From Chloroflexota bacterium (GTDB lineage Bacteria > Chloroflexota > Limnocylindria > Limnocylindrales > CSP1-4), in the NCBI GenBank assembly GCA_003152165.1, contig PLZO01000034.1, positions 66,264 to 111,200 on the forward strand: a stretch of DNA of 44,937 nt, given 5' to 3'. The notes beneath the pieces are model-generated. The model had not been told where the DNA came from and did no database searches. It saw nothing but the letters and a program-made list of their open reading frames with translations. The translations under genes were made by a program, and so were the position numbers. Shown piece after piece: positions 7,493 to 15,496 of this stretch. The stretch's first letter is position 1, and each line of letters opens with the position of its first letter.

Positions 7493-9229
7493 ATGGCAGA
7501 GGGGGCATCAATCGAGACTCCTGGCGCGATCGCAGAGCAACTTGTCGTCCAGCGACTGCGCGCCGTCCTGCCGCCGAGCGTGGCAGTTCTCGCGAACCTC
7601 AGCTGGATCCTTCGCGAGCACGGCTACGTGCGCGAAGGCGAGGCCGACGTGGTCATCGGAGATCCGGACCACGGGATCATGGTGATCGAGGTCAAGGCTG
7701 GTCAGATCCGCCGCGATGCGACCGGGACCTGGTGGGCGGGCCCAAGGCGCCTGCCGCGCAGCCCTTTCAAACAGGCCTCGGACAGCCGGCACTCGCTGGT
7801 TGACAAGCTGTGCGAACTCCCCGGGTGGCCTGCTCGGCTTAAGCCGATTGCCGGCCAAGCGGTGGCATTTCCCCATGTCGAGCTCGACTCGATGCGCGGA
7901 CGGCTTGGCCTCCTCGGTCCCGAAGTGGACCCCGACCTCATCGCCGACCAGTCGATGTTCATGGAAACGGACGCCAGTCGCGCCGAGCTGACTGCCTTCA
8001 TCGATCGAGCGTTCGCGTCGTGGAGCGGGTCGTCCGACACGCGACCGCCGGGCAAGGCCGGGATCGACGCCCTTGTCGCGATGACCAGCGAGCCATTCGA
8101 GATCACGCCGATGCTCCGTAACGAGATTGCGGAGGGCGAGTCGAAGGTCATCAAGCTGACCGCAGAGCAGTTCAGCCTCCTGAACACGCTCCGGAGCATC
8201 CGCCGGGCCTCGATCGTCGGCGGCGCGGGCACCGGCAAGACGCTGATCGCTGCCGAGAAGGCGCGCCGGCTCGCCCGCGAGGGCTTTCGGACGCTGCTCG
8301 TCTGCTTCAACTCGCCACTCGCCGGGATGCTTGCTCAGGAGGTCGCGAAGACGGTCGACGAGACCGGCCTGCTCGAGGTCAAGACGTTCCACCAGCTCTG
8401 CGAGGACCTCGGCCGCGAGGCTGGCGTCCTGGGTCCGCGGCCAACACCGGTTCGCCAGCCGTGGTTCGACATCACGCTCCCGCGCGCCCTCGATGACGCG
8501 ATCGCGAAGCTCGGCCCGCGCTACCACTCGATCGTGGTCGACGAGGGCCAGGACTTCGATGCGGGCTGGCTTCTTTCGCTCGAGGGTCTGCTGTTCGGCG
8601 GCCGCGAGGACGTCCTGTACATCTTCCACGACCCCGCCCAGGCGCTCTTCCGGGAGGACGCGGTCGGCGGACTCGGGATGGACGAGTACCCGCTCGCGAT
8701 GAACTGCCGGAACGCGCAGCCGATCCACGCGCTCATCCAGCGCTTCGCGGGGGAGGGGCTGTCGGCCGAGGCCCTCCGCCAGGATGGCCGCCGACCGGAG
8801 CTGATCGAAGCGGACGGGCCGCAGGCGACGATCAAGGCGCTGCGGACGGTGCTTCATCGGCTGCGTGTCGACGAGGGCGTCAAGCCCTGGGACATCGCCG
8901 TGCTGACTGGTGCCCGGCTCGAGGATTCGCCCGTCTGGCACGTGCCCGGCCGCCAGCTCGGCAACGAAGTCCTGGGCAATCCCGCGGTTGATGACGCAGG
9001 TCGGAGTCTCGGCGCGCCGGCCCAGGACGTCCCGGAGCTCCCGAGCGACGTGATCCTGTGCGACACGATCCGCCGGTTCAAGGGTCTCGAGCGGCCGGTG
9101 ATCATCCTCGTCGAGCTCAGCACGAACGACGCAGAGATGCTCGATCGGCTGCTCTACGTCGGGGGTTCGAGGGCCCGGCAGTACCTAGTCGTCATAGGTT
9201 CAGCTGGGGTAATTGCCCGGCTGCGCTAA
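7493..9229 (+). CDS. NERD-domain UvrD-like superfamily I helicase
   Basis: This 578-aa protein pairs a nuclease-related domain with a helicase. Residues about 10-150 are NERD: EADVVIGDPDHGIMVIEVKAG carries the D...ExK pattern of the nuclease-like fold. The helicase core has Walker A GGAGTGKT (about 243-250), Walker B VDEGQDF (about 349-355), the motif IV-like NCRNAQPIH, and C-terminal motifs in TIRRFKGLERPVII and LYVGGSRARQYLVV. The ATG at 7493 (MAEGAS) is the natural start just before the NERD core; the frame is open for 600 bases upstream, but that part is antisense to the divergent gene. NERD-helicases are common in phage-defence neighbourhoods, and this one sits beside HEPN and decayed helicase genes. 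A defence role is inference. Confidence 0.88.
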   Translation: MAEGASIETPGAIAEQLVVQRLRAVLPPSVAVLANLSWILREHGYVREGEADVVIGDPDHGIMVIEVKAGQIRRDATGTWWAGPRRLPRSPFKQASDSRHSLVDKLCELPGWPARLKPIAGQAVAFPHVELDSMRGRLGLLGPEVDPDLIADQSMFMETDASRAELTAFIDRAFASWSGSSDTRPPGKAGIDALVAMTSEPFEITPMLRNEIAEGESKVIKLTAEQFSLLNTLRSIRRASIVGGAGTGKTLIAAEKARRLAREGFRTLLVCFNSPLAGMLAQEVAKTVDETGLLEVKTFHQLCEDLGREAGVLGPRPTPVRQPWFDITLPRALDDAIAKLGPRYHSIVVDEGQDFDAGWLLSLEGLLFGGREDVLYIFHDPAQALFREDAVGGLGMDEYPLAMNCRNAQPIHALIQRFAGEGLSAEALRQDGRRPELIEADGPQATIKALRTVLHRLRVDEGVKPWDIAVLTGARLEDSPVWHVPGRQLGNEVLGNPAVDDAGRSLGAPAQDVPELPSDVILCDTIRRFKGLERPVIILVELSTNDAEMLDRLLYVGGSRARQYLVVIGSAGVIARLR

Positions 9230-9307
9230 ACCAGGTGTCTCTGCTTTGATCGCTGAGATGACATTTAAAGTGATTACGCCAGCTATTGGATGCTGCTCGG
9301 CGGGACT

Positions 9308-10315
9308 TCAGGTTGCCAAGGCTTCGATCATGCGCTGCAAGGCCTGCTCGATTGCGATGACGGTCCCCGGAGGTGCGACGACCGCATCCAAGGGAAGACC
9401 CGGCCACCTCCGAAACCCGGAACTCTCGAGTCCTACGAGGTACGGCGCAACTCCCGGGATTCTTCGCAGGTCCTGGGCCAGCTGTTGGACCTCCTTGCGC
9501 GGGACCTTGCGAATGAGCGTACCGAAGTTGATGGCGATCGTTCGGGACCGAGCGTAGCAAGACCACGTCGACACCCAGACACCGCCGATAACCATCCAGG
9601 CACTAATGCTTGGCTGAGCGCCGGCACCGGTGCCGGGTGACCCGCCCTGCTCGGTCGTCCAGGCAACGAGGCGCTGGACCGCCGCGAGCGACTCCGGCAT
9701 TACGTGGCCGCGAAGAGCGGCGATGACGTCGTCAGAAGACCATCTTCTCGTGGGGCTGGCAGGCACATGAATGGGCGCCCCCCGAGGGGCCTGCGACGGT
9801 GCGTCCAGCTGTCTCCGCACAGCTGGCACAGAAGGCTCAAGATTCGCCGAAGTTAAGGGCGGAACGATCCGCGCTGCGTCGGCCGCCCGATGGCCGAAGA
9901 GTGCGCCGAAGACTTCGACGGCGGCGTCCTTCATATCTGCCACGTGCTTGAGCTCGGGGACCATCCCGTTGCCAGCATGGTAGATCTCGTTCCGAAGCAC
10001 GTGATACCACCTGATCGAGGCGATTGGTGTGACCAACTGTTGCCCAGATTCGGCTAGGTACCACTCGAGAAATTGAATCTTGTCCTCGAACAAGCTGCCT
10101 TGAGCTTGCTTCCGCCGGTCGGGCGGGAGGTCCGGTCCCGCCCGAAGCGTCGCAGGGATCGTCGCGAATACCTTGATGGATTGCTCAATCGCCTCGTCGA
10201 AGAGAACCAGGCCTCGACGCTTCCCCGCGTCTGTCCCGCTTTCAAGACGCTCGATCCCCTCCTGGATCAGCTCGAATGCACCGTGCATCCAGGGCTCGAT
10301 CCCCTGGGTTGGCAT
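9308..10315 (-). CDS. HEPN-motif protein with unknown C-terminal domain
   Basis: The N-terminal 150 residues are helical and contain RWYHVLRNEIYHAGNG. RNEIYH (Arg108, Asn109, His113) fits the RX4H signature of HEPN nucleases, which usually cut RNA. A Pro-rich linker (about 155-185) leads to a second domain. That domain contains a hydrophobic stretch, AWMVIGGVWVSTWSCYA, and a C-terminal module (AINFGTLIRK, then LESSGFRRWPGLPLDAVV) that I cannot name. The ATG at 10315 gives a plausible start, but upstream sequence is decayed, so it is not certain. The gene is convergent with the NERD-helicase, with a 78-bp gap. It may be a toxin or effector, but no antitoxin partner is visible next to it. Confidence 0.7.
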   Translation of the reverse strand: MPTQGIEPWMHGAFELIQEGIERLESGTDAGKRRGLVLFDEAIEQSIKVFATIPATLRAGPDLPPDRRKQAQGSLFEDKIQFLEWYLAESGQQLVTPIASIRWYHVLRNEIYHAGNGMVPELKHVADMKDAAVEVFGALFGHRAADAARIVPPLTSANLEPSVPAVRRQLDAPSQAPRGAPIHVPASPTRRWSSDDVIAALRGHVMPESLAAVQRLVAWTTEQGGSPGTGAGAQPSISAWMVIGGVWVSTWSCYARSRTIAINFGTLIRKVPRKEVQQLAQDLRRIPGVAPYLVGLESSGFRRWPGLPLDAVVAPPGTVIAIEQALQRMIEALAT

Positions 10316-10456
10316 AGGATCAGACCTCGTTCCGTCATCGTCGCCGAGGCACCCTCGCCTCGGTTCGGGGCCGCGGCAATCCTACGCTTGCCCGACCCTC
10401 CGGCTTGCCGCGTATGCGGCGAATCTGAAGCCGATGGGTGCGGCCGCGGACCTAGC

Positions 10457-10817
10457 GTGAGCGTTGTTGTGGGGGATCCGATTCTGAGCGAAGAACTTGA
10501 TCCGGGGACGTACGAATCCCTCGTTACCCAGAAACTCAGCGCTCGGATCGAACGGGCTCGCCAAGACGGCAAGATCGTCGACCTCAAAGCCATCGTTGAC
10601 CAAGTCTTGGCCGATGTCCTAGCGAGACACCTTCATGATCGGGCGCGCGAGTGGATCGATCGAGTCCCAGCATCCCACTCCTGCACGACGAGAGGTCCAG
10701 ATTGCCCTAGCCAATCGACTCCTGCGGGAGCTCAATGACCCAGGCGCTTCGGGCGAACACGAACTTGAGCTCGACGCCGCCTTTCTCCTAGAGGTCGCTC
10801 ATCACGCTTTCGGTTGA
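10457..10817 (+). pseudogene. Decayed N-terminus of a DUF3427-type DEAD/DEAH helicase
   Basis: The GTG at 10457 opens a frame containing LDPGTYESLVTQKL and LARHLHDRAREWI. At about 10,669-10,690 the similarity moves one frame on to PARREVQIALANRLLRELN, which ends at 10817. Joined, the two pieces resemble the leading part of large bacterial helicases of the DUF3427 type: a short xPGxYExL(L/V)T opening, then an LARHL helix and a (Q)VALxNRLL helix. Nothing downstream resembles the nuclease or helicase domains. This is therefore a truncated, frameshifted remnant about 100 codons long. The family assignment is from memory of the pattern and is moderate at best; that the coding signal is broken is clearer. 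Confidence 0.4.
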
Positions 10818-11160
10818 ACGGCGCGGGTATCTCTGCTTTCCGCGGCGGAGGGCGGGGTTGCTCGCGGAGTCCGATGTCCAGGAGTGGTTTGCCGCCGATA
10901 TTGGTGCGGCCGTCGGGTCCCCGAAACCTGTGCCTGCAAAGGGTTATCACCACTTTGATACCACGCTCCTCGCCGACCCGGTGGCACGGCAGCGATTCTT
11001 CGACCTTCTATCGAATCTGGCAGCCGAGGTCGCCGCATGCATTCCACGTGGAATCCGTCACGATGCCCAGCGGCGCAACGCACGTGACGTTCAGTCGCTA
11101 AGCCAGTGCTGGGCGGCCCGATCGACCTGATCGAGCCTCAGAGTCGAATAGGCGCCGGGC
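10818..11160. other. Stretch without an intact gene; one possible gene fragment
   Basis: A plus-strand frame at 10858-11130 contains YHHFDTTLLADPVARQRF (around residues 30-47) and looks more protein-like than its surroundings. It has no recognisable start signal or family, and it is out of frame with the helicase remnant upstream. I read this interval as degenerate accessory DNA between the helicase remnant and the LacI gene. Confidence 0.25.
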
Positions 11161-12294
11161 TCAGCGACGTGGGCCGGTCGACTGGCGCACGATGAGTTCG
11201 ACCGGCAAGTCGAGGATCTCAGACTCGCTGGTCACGCTCTCTGCCTCGGCCCGATCCCCAGGTTCAGGACGGGCTTGGCTCGAAGCGACCCTGGGCGAAT
11301 CCAACAGGAACCGCGCAGCCGCGTACCCCTTGAGCTGCAGGGGCTGCCGGATCGTGGAGAGCGACGGGCGGGCCCGAGCAGCTCCGTCGATATCGTCGAA
11401 GCCGATGATCGAGAGTTCGTCCGGCACCTTGATCCGACGCTCGCGCGCCGCGGCGAGGACACCCAGGGCAAGGCGGTCGCTCATGGCGAGGATCGCGGTC
11501 ACCGCCCCTGCTGACTCCAGCAGATACCGCCCGGCCTGGAAGCCCAGTTCCTCGTCAGAACGGGCACATTCGAAGATCGGCACGTCGTCCAGGCTGATCC
11601 CATGGGACGCCAAGGCTGCGCCGTAGCCCTGCATGCGCTCGCCGGGGACGTCATAGGTCGGCGCGGTGATCCGGTCCACCTGCCCTGGGCCGGTGTAGCC
11701 GTCGGCCCTGAATGGAAGCGAGACGATGCCGAAGCGTCGATGGCCGAGACCTGCAAGATGGGTCGCCGCCAGCTGTGCCCCTCGCAGGTCGTCGACATGA
11801 ATGGTTGACACGTCGGGCCGGCGAGGCTGGTCGATCACCACCAGCGGATCGCCCCGGATCACGACTTCTTCCAGGACGGGGAGGTCGCGCGGGAGGGAGT
11901 AGGCAATGAATCCATCGACGGCCACATCGACGATCCGTTGGGTGTCGCGCCCACGCACGACACCGGGAATGATGAGCAGGCCGAGCCGCCGCTCCTCGCA
12001 GGCGTCTGCGATGCCCCGCAGCAGGGCAGCCGTGGCCGGGTCGTCGAGCGTGCTCGGAAGGGACTGCGGCAGGATCAGGCCGATCGCTCCGGCGCGCCCG
12101 GTACGGAGCATCCGGGCGACCGGATCCGGGCCGGAGTAGCCGGCCTCGCGCGCCGCGGCGAGGACGCGCTCACGCAGGTCGCTCGAGAGTTGATCGGGCC
12201 GGCTGAAGGCGTTCGACACGGTTGTCTTCGACACGCCGAGCGTCTTTGCCAGGGTGTCGAGTGTCGGGCGTCGGGGATTCGGATCGCGGGGCAT
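11161..12294 (-). CDS. LacI family transcriptional regulator
   Basis: This 377-aa protein has the usual LacI layout and length. An N-terminal HTH (residues 11-32, LDTLAKTLGVSKTTVSNAFS) and hinge helix (about LREAGYSGPDPVARMLR) are followed by a periplasmic-binding-protein-like effector domain (about 68-375). That domain contains typical segments such as AIGLILPQ, DGFIAYSLP, LGHRRFGIVSLP and IIGFDDIDGAARARPSLSTIRQP. It probably senses a sugar or sugar-like ligand. Two palindromes matching a LacI operator lie just upstream of its own start, so it probably controls itself and the small divergent gene. The nearest metabolic gene is the YghZ-like reductase beyond that. The target pathway is not evident. 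Confidence 0.93.
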   Translation of the reverse strand: MPRDPNPRRPTLDTLAKTLGVSKTTVSNAFSRPDQLSSDLRERVLAAAREAGYSGPDPVARMLRTGRAGAIGLILPQSLPSTLDDPATAALLRGIADACEERRLGLLIIPGVVRGRDTQRIVDVAVDGFIAYSLPRDLPVLEEVVIRGDPLVVIDQPRRPDVSTIHVDDLRGAQLAATHLAGLGHRRFGIVSLPFRADGYTGPGQVDRITAPTYDVPGERMQGYGAALASHGISLDDVPIFECARSDEELGFQAGRYLLESAGAVTAILAMSDRLALGVLAAARERRIKVPDELSIIGFDDIDGAARARPSLSTIRQPLQLKGYAAARFLLDSPRVASSQARPEPGDRAEAESVTSESEILDLPVELIVRQSTGPRR

Positions 12295-12304
12295 TTGCCT
12301 CCCG

Positions 12305-12318
12305 CTTGACCGATCAAG
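12305..12318. promoter_or_regulatory. Putative LacI operator O1
   Basis: CTTGACCGATCAAG has perfect 5-bp arms (CTTGA/TCAAG). It begins 11 bp upstream of the LacI start codon, in the divergent intergenic region. It differs by two bases from the second site 41 bp away, and both approach the palindrome CTTGATCGATCAAG. Confidence 0.6.
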
Positions 12319-12345
12319 ATGCGTGGGCTAGCCTTGTGTCTGGCT

Positions 12346-12359
12346 CTTGATCGATCCAG
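12346..12359. promoter_or_regulatory. Putative LacI operator O2
   Basis: CTTGATCGATCCAG is one mismatch from the perfect palindrome CTTGATCGATCAAG. Its centre lies 41 bp (about four helical turns) from the first site. That places both on the same face of the DNA and would suit cooperative binding or a short loop. Confidence 0.6.
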
Positions 12360-12406
12360 TTCATCGTACGTGATCATCGACCAGGAACAGCGATAGGACA
12401 CGCCTG

Positions 12407-12643
12407 ATGATCAATGCATCGACCGACACCGAGCTCGCTCTCGAGCGAATCGACCACCTGATGAGCGGCTGTGAGCTTTGCCAATACTGCGCACAGCCGA
12501 TGACCCTCAATCCGCGCGACGGATCGCTTTGGTTCGAATGCACCTCACTTGGGGCTCGATCGGGCATCCAGTTGAGGATCGCGATGCATCTCCACGACCG
12601 CAGGCTCGTGGAGATGCCGCCGAGCACGGTCCTGGCCGCCTAG
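12407..12643 (+). CDS. Small Cys-motif hypothetical protein (78 aa)
   Basis: The ATG at 12407 follows an AGGA about eight bases upstream. The product contains GCELCQYC (residues 21-28) and a further Cys near residue 45 (WFECTS), so it resembles half of a zinc ribbon that reads out a short treble. It has no membrane segment. It is divergent from the LacI gene across the two operator palindromes, so it is probably under LacI control. I do not recognise the family. Codon use and the clean start support a real gene, but it is short enough to be uncertain. Confidence 0.5.
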   Translation: MINASTDTELALERIDHLMSGCELCQYCAQPMTLNPRDGSLWFECTSLGARSGIQLRIAMHLHDRRLVEMPPSTVLAA

Positions 12644-12825
12644 CTCGCCACTGTCGGGCGCCGAGCGAGGACGGAACTGGCAACGCGAGCGCGCTTGGCG
12701 AGGGCTGGCTCGGCATCCCGCCGGCCTGAGCCGCGGCAGGGCCTATCAGTGAAGCCGAATGCACGGACTCTCCCCCTGAGGGGCTTGCCTGCTCCGCGCC
12801 CGATTCGAGCGGCCGCACATCCTGG

Positions 12826-13893
12826 CTAGGCCGTGCTCGGACCCACCCACAGGTTGATTCCGCTCTCTGTCGCGTAGCGGTCGATCTCGGTCAGCTCCGA
12901 TGGGTCGAAATCGAGCTGCTCGAGCGCCTGCAGGCTGTCCTCCAGCTGTGCGACCGAGCTCGCTCCGATGACCGTCGAAGTCACTCGTGGGTCGCGCAGT
13001 ACCCAGGCGATCGCCATCTGGGCCAGCGACTGGCCGCGTCCTCGCGCGATCTCGTTGAGCGCGCGGACTTTGGCCAGGTTCGTCTCGCTGAGCATCTCGA
13101 TGGAGAAGGAGTCGCCGCGCGTCGCTCGCGAGGCGGCTGGGATGCCGCCAAGATACTTATCCGTCAGGAGGCCCTGGGCGAGCGGCGAGAACGCGATGCA
13201 GCCGACCCCCTCGCGACCGAGGACGTCGAGGAGGTCCTCTTCCACCCAGCGATTGAGCATCGAGTACGAGGGCTGGTGGATGAGGAGCGGCGTGTCCAGC
13301 GCGCGAAGAATCGCGATTGCCTCCTGGGTCCGACCAGCTGAGTACGACGAGATGCCGACATAGCGGGCCTTGCCGGCCCGAACAGCCGTGTCCAGGGCGC
13401 CCATCGTCTCCTCGAGGGGCGTGTCGGCGTCGAACCGGTGCGAGTAGAAGATGTCGACGTAGTCGAGGCCCAGCCTGACGAGGCTCTGGTCGAGACTCGC
13501 CAGGAGGTATTTGCGCGAGCCGAGGAAGCCGTACGGCCCGGACCACATCTCCCAGCCAGCCTTGGTCGAGATGACGAGTTCGTCACGGTATGGGCGCAGG
13601 TCAGACGTCAGGATCCGACCAAAGTTCTCCTCGGCCGAGCCGTACGGAGGTCCGTAGTTGTTGGCGAGATCGAAATGAGTGATGCCGAGATCAAACGCCC
13701 GCCGGACGATCGTTCGCTGGGTCGCGAGCGGTCGGTCCTCCCCGAAGTTGTGCCACAGGCCGAGCGAAATCGCCGGCAGATCGAGACCACTTCGGCCGGT
13801 CCTGCGATAGGCCATCCCTTTGTAGCGGTCATGAGCCGCCACGAAGGGCGGGCGCTCGGTGGCTGAGAGCTCGGACATCGGCAGGATCCTCAT
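12826..13893 (-). CDS. yghZ: YghZ-like aldo/keto reductase (L-glyceraldehyde 3-phosphate reductase family)
   Basis: The 355-aa protein aligns by eye along its full length with the AKR14 enzyme YghZ. Shared stretches include LPAISLGLWHNFG, FDLGITHFDLANNYG, GSAEENFGR, YVDIFYSHR, LLIHQPSYSMLNRWVE and GVGCIAFSPLAQGLLTDKYL. The catalytic tetrad is present: Asp75, Tyr80, Lys111 and His152. The enzyme reduces L-glyceraldehyde 3-phosphate and other aldehydes with NADPH, which detoxifies non-physiological triose phosphates; the true substrate here may differ. The start is either ATG 13893 or the ATG five codons later, which has AGGATC upstream. It stands alone on the minus strand. A LacI-type regulator gene lies nearby but is separated by the small Cys protein. 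Confidence 0.92.
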   Translation of the reverse strand: MRILPMSELSATERPPFVAAHDRYKGMAYRRTGRSGLDLPAISLGLWHNFGEDRPLATQRTIVRRAFDLGITHFDLANNYGPPYGSAEENFGRILTSDLRPYRDELVISTKAGWEMWSGPYGFLGSRKYLLASLDQSLVRLGLDYVDIFYSHRFDADTPLEETMGALDTAVRAGKARYVGISSYSAGRTQEAIAILRALDTPLLIHQPSYSMLNRWVEEDLLDVLGREGVGCIAFSPLAQGLLTDKYLGGIPAASRATRGDSFSIEMLSETNLAKVRALNEIARGRGQSLAQMAIAWVLRDPRVTSTVIGASSVAQLEDSLQALEQLDFDPSELTEIDRYATESGINLWVGPSTA

Positions 13894-13933
13894 CGAACCG
13901 CGAACGGTGCCCGATCGATGCAGTGCACCGAGG

Positions 13934-14275
13934 TCATTCTAAGGACGCGGTACGTGGGTCCGTTAAAACCCGGACACAGGACCGCGGTTCGCTTGCCTCG
14001 AATCCCCGTCCGGTCACACCAAGGGCCTCACGCAACAGCCTCAGGGCCTTGGGTCCCATGCCGTGCAGCTGCCCGAGCTCAGCTTCGGTGACGTGTGTCA
14101 GTTGTTCGAGTCGCGCGTAACCGGCCTCGGCCAGAGCCCGACGCGCAGGGGCTGGCAGTCTTGCTGGCAAGGCAATCGGGGTCGATACCCACAAGGCAAC
14201 GCTCGCGGCCTGCGCGGTCGATCGCTCGGCACAGCGATCGCCGAGGCGACGTTCGCGAACGATCCGGCCGGCCAC
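13934..14275 (-). CDS. Small helix-hairpin-helix DNA-binding protein, N-terminus probably foreign
   Basis: The recognisable protein runs from about residue 34. LPAPARRALAEAGYARLEQL is followed by the HhH unit EAELGQLHGMGPKALRLLREAL. This is typical of a group of 60-90-aa single-HhH proteins related to the RNA polymerase alpha C-terminal domain. The first 33 residues (14177-14275) are antisense to an IS110 transposase remnant, so the insertion has probably replaced the native 5' end and start codon. Whether the remaining frame is expressed is unclear. The gene lies upstream of the divergent region of the aldo/keto reductase, and it could bind DNA non-specifically. Confidence 0.55.
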   Translation of the reverse strand: MAGRIVRERRLGDRCAERSTAQAASVALWVSTPIALPARLPAPARRALAEAGYARLEQLTHVTEAELGQLHGMGPKALRLLREALGVTGRGFEASEPRSCVRVLTDPRTASLE

Positions 14276-14345
14276 CTCGCGTTCATCGCCTGGGCCCGCT
14301 CGAACGCACCCGAGGCGACGATCGGGATCGAAGCAGACGTTTGCC
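14157..14345 (+). pseudogene. Remnant of an IS110 family transposase (N-terminal part)
   Basis: At 14172-14225 one frame reads AIGVDTHKATLAACAVDRS, the start of the DEDD domain of IS110-family transposases including the first catalytic Asp. The similarity then changes frame to AIAEATFANDPAGHLAFIAW and ARSNAPEATIGIEA, which matches the next segment of the same domain. It disappears after about 14340. Less than a fifth of a normal transposase is left, with one frameshift and no C-terminal half. The remnant abuts the HhH gene on one side and the CBS-HEPN gene on the other. Confidence 0.7.
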
Positions 14346-14354
14346 TCGCCGGCG

Positions 14355-15203
14355 CTAGGGCGGCCCCGATTCCGTTCGGGTGTTGCCTGCTTCCGCGATC
14401 AGGCTGCGGATCGTAGCTTCGGCGCTGGCGAGTTGCCCGACGTCCGACCAGAGAGGCAGGTCGGTTTTCGTCGGGTGCATCACGTAGTTGCGAAGCTCGA
14501 CGAGCCGACCGACTCGGTCCTGCCAGCTTCGGCGACTCGACGCACCGAAAATGACGCGCAGGTCGGGCGATGCACCCACGATCCGGATGAGATCACTTAG
14601 GTCCATGTCGGATACGTAGTCGAGGTCGACGTCAAGCCGCTGCGCTTCCGCGTGTCGCTCCAGGATCACGTTGCGACGTTCGTCGGCCAACAGGGCCACA
14701 GCTTCGGAGCCATCGCCGAATCGGCGCCGGACTTTCTCGGCGAGGGCCATCTCCAGATCGGCGATGTGGAGGTAGAAGTGCACCCGCACGGCCGGTCGTC
14801 CAAGATCGGATTGGGTCACGAACCCTGCGACTTCATGCTTCCCGACAACGAACAGCATGTCCGCGCCCAGAAACGCGTGCAGGAGCGTCTCGACCGTCGC
14901 TTCCTCGCCGACGAGGATTCGAGGCTCAAGCTGGTGGAGTACGTCTCGGACCGTCCGCCCTGGCCCGTCTTCCAGCTCGCGAACCAACGCATATCCGCGC
15001 AGATCATTGCCGCTCCCAACTGGAGCCTGATCGAACCCTAGCGAGCGCAAGTGCGAGGCGGCCACATTCGATGGAGTGTCCTCGGCCAACGCGACAGCCT
15101 CTGACATCGGGGTCATGACGTGGCGGGCTGTGATCGCCAAATCGACTTCGTTGGAGGCGAAGGCCGACCACGTCGGTCGCCTATGTGGAATGGCGTCGAC
15201 CAT
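14355..15203 (-). CDS. CBS-like domain protein with C-terminal HEPN-type RX4H motif
   Basis: Residues about 25-140 look like a CBS pair. DTPSNVAASHLRSLGFDQAPV and VETLLHAFLGADMLFVVGKH are followed by EVAGFVTQSDLGRPA, the usual ending of a CBS repeat, so it may bind an adenine nucleotide. Residues about 145-265 are helical and contain VGRLVELRNYVMHP. RNYVMH (Arg238, Asn239, His243) fits the RX4H signature of HEPN ribonucleases. A nucleotide sensor coupled to an RNase-like domain suits a stress or defence effector; that is inference from the domains. The ATG at 15203 is the start used by the conserved frame. The last codons lie next to an IS110 remnant, so the C-terminus may have been altered. 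Confidence 0.75.
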   Translation of the reverse strand: MVDAIPHRRPTWSAFASNEVDLAITARHVMTPMSEAVALAEDTPSNVAASHLRSLGFDQAPVGSGNDLRGYALVRELEDGPGRTVRDVLHQLEPRILVGEEATVETLLHAFLGADMLFVVGKHEVAGFVTQSDLGRPAVRVHFYLHIADLEMALAEKVRRRFGDGSEAVALLADERRNVILERHAEAQRLDVDLDYVSDMDLSDLIRIVGASPDLRVIFGASSRRSWQDRVGRLVELRNYVMHPTKTDLPLWSDVGQLASAEATIRSLIAEAGNTRTESGPP

Positions 15204-15496
15204 CGCCGCAGCTCCTCGACCGGCTTGGTTGCGGAGGGGTTAATGGCGCCTTTCCGCAGGCCGCCAGTTTGGCACTGCGTCCAACTGCGGCGCTGGCCTT
15301 GGGCGTAGAACGCGGCCTGGGCAGCGACGGTGGCAAAGGAGAGCCCTTAGATCAATGGGCTATTCTGCCCTCAGGCATCCCAGCGATGCCACCTATCAAG
15401 AGCGCCTGAGAGCCCCGGCTCGCTGACGGCGCGGCAACCGATCGGCGTTCCTCACGTCGGCACGGTGCCCCAGCCGGGTGCGATAGGAGACGAGGA

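Noticed and set aside
7508-8941. A 477-aa minus-strand frame opposite the NERD-helicase
   Set aside because: The plus strand carries intact Walker motifs and NERD residues; the antisense product is low in complexity.
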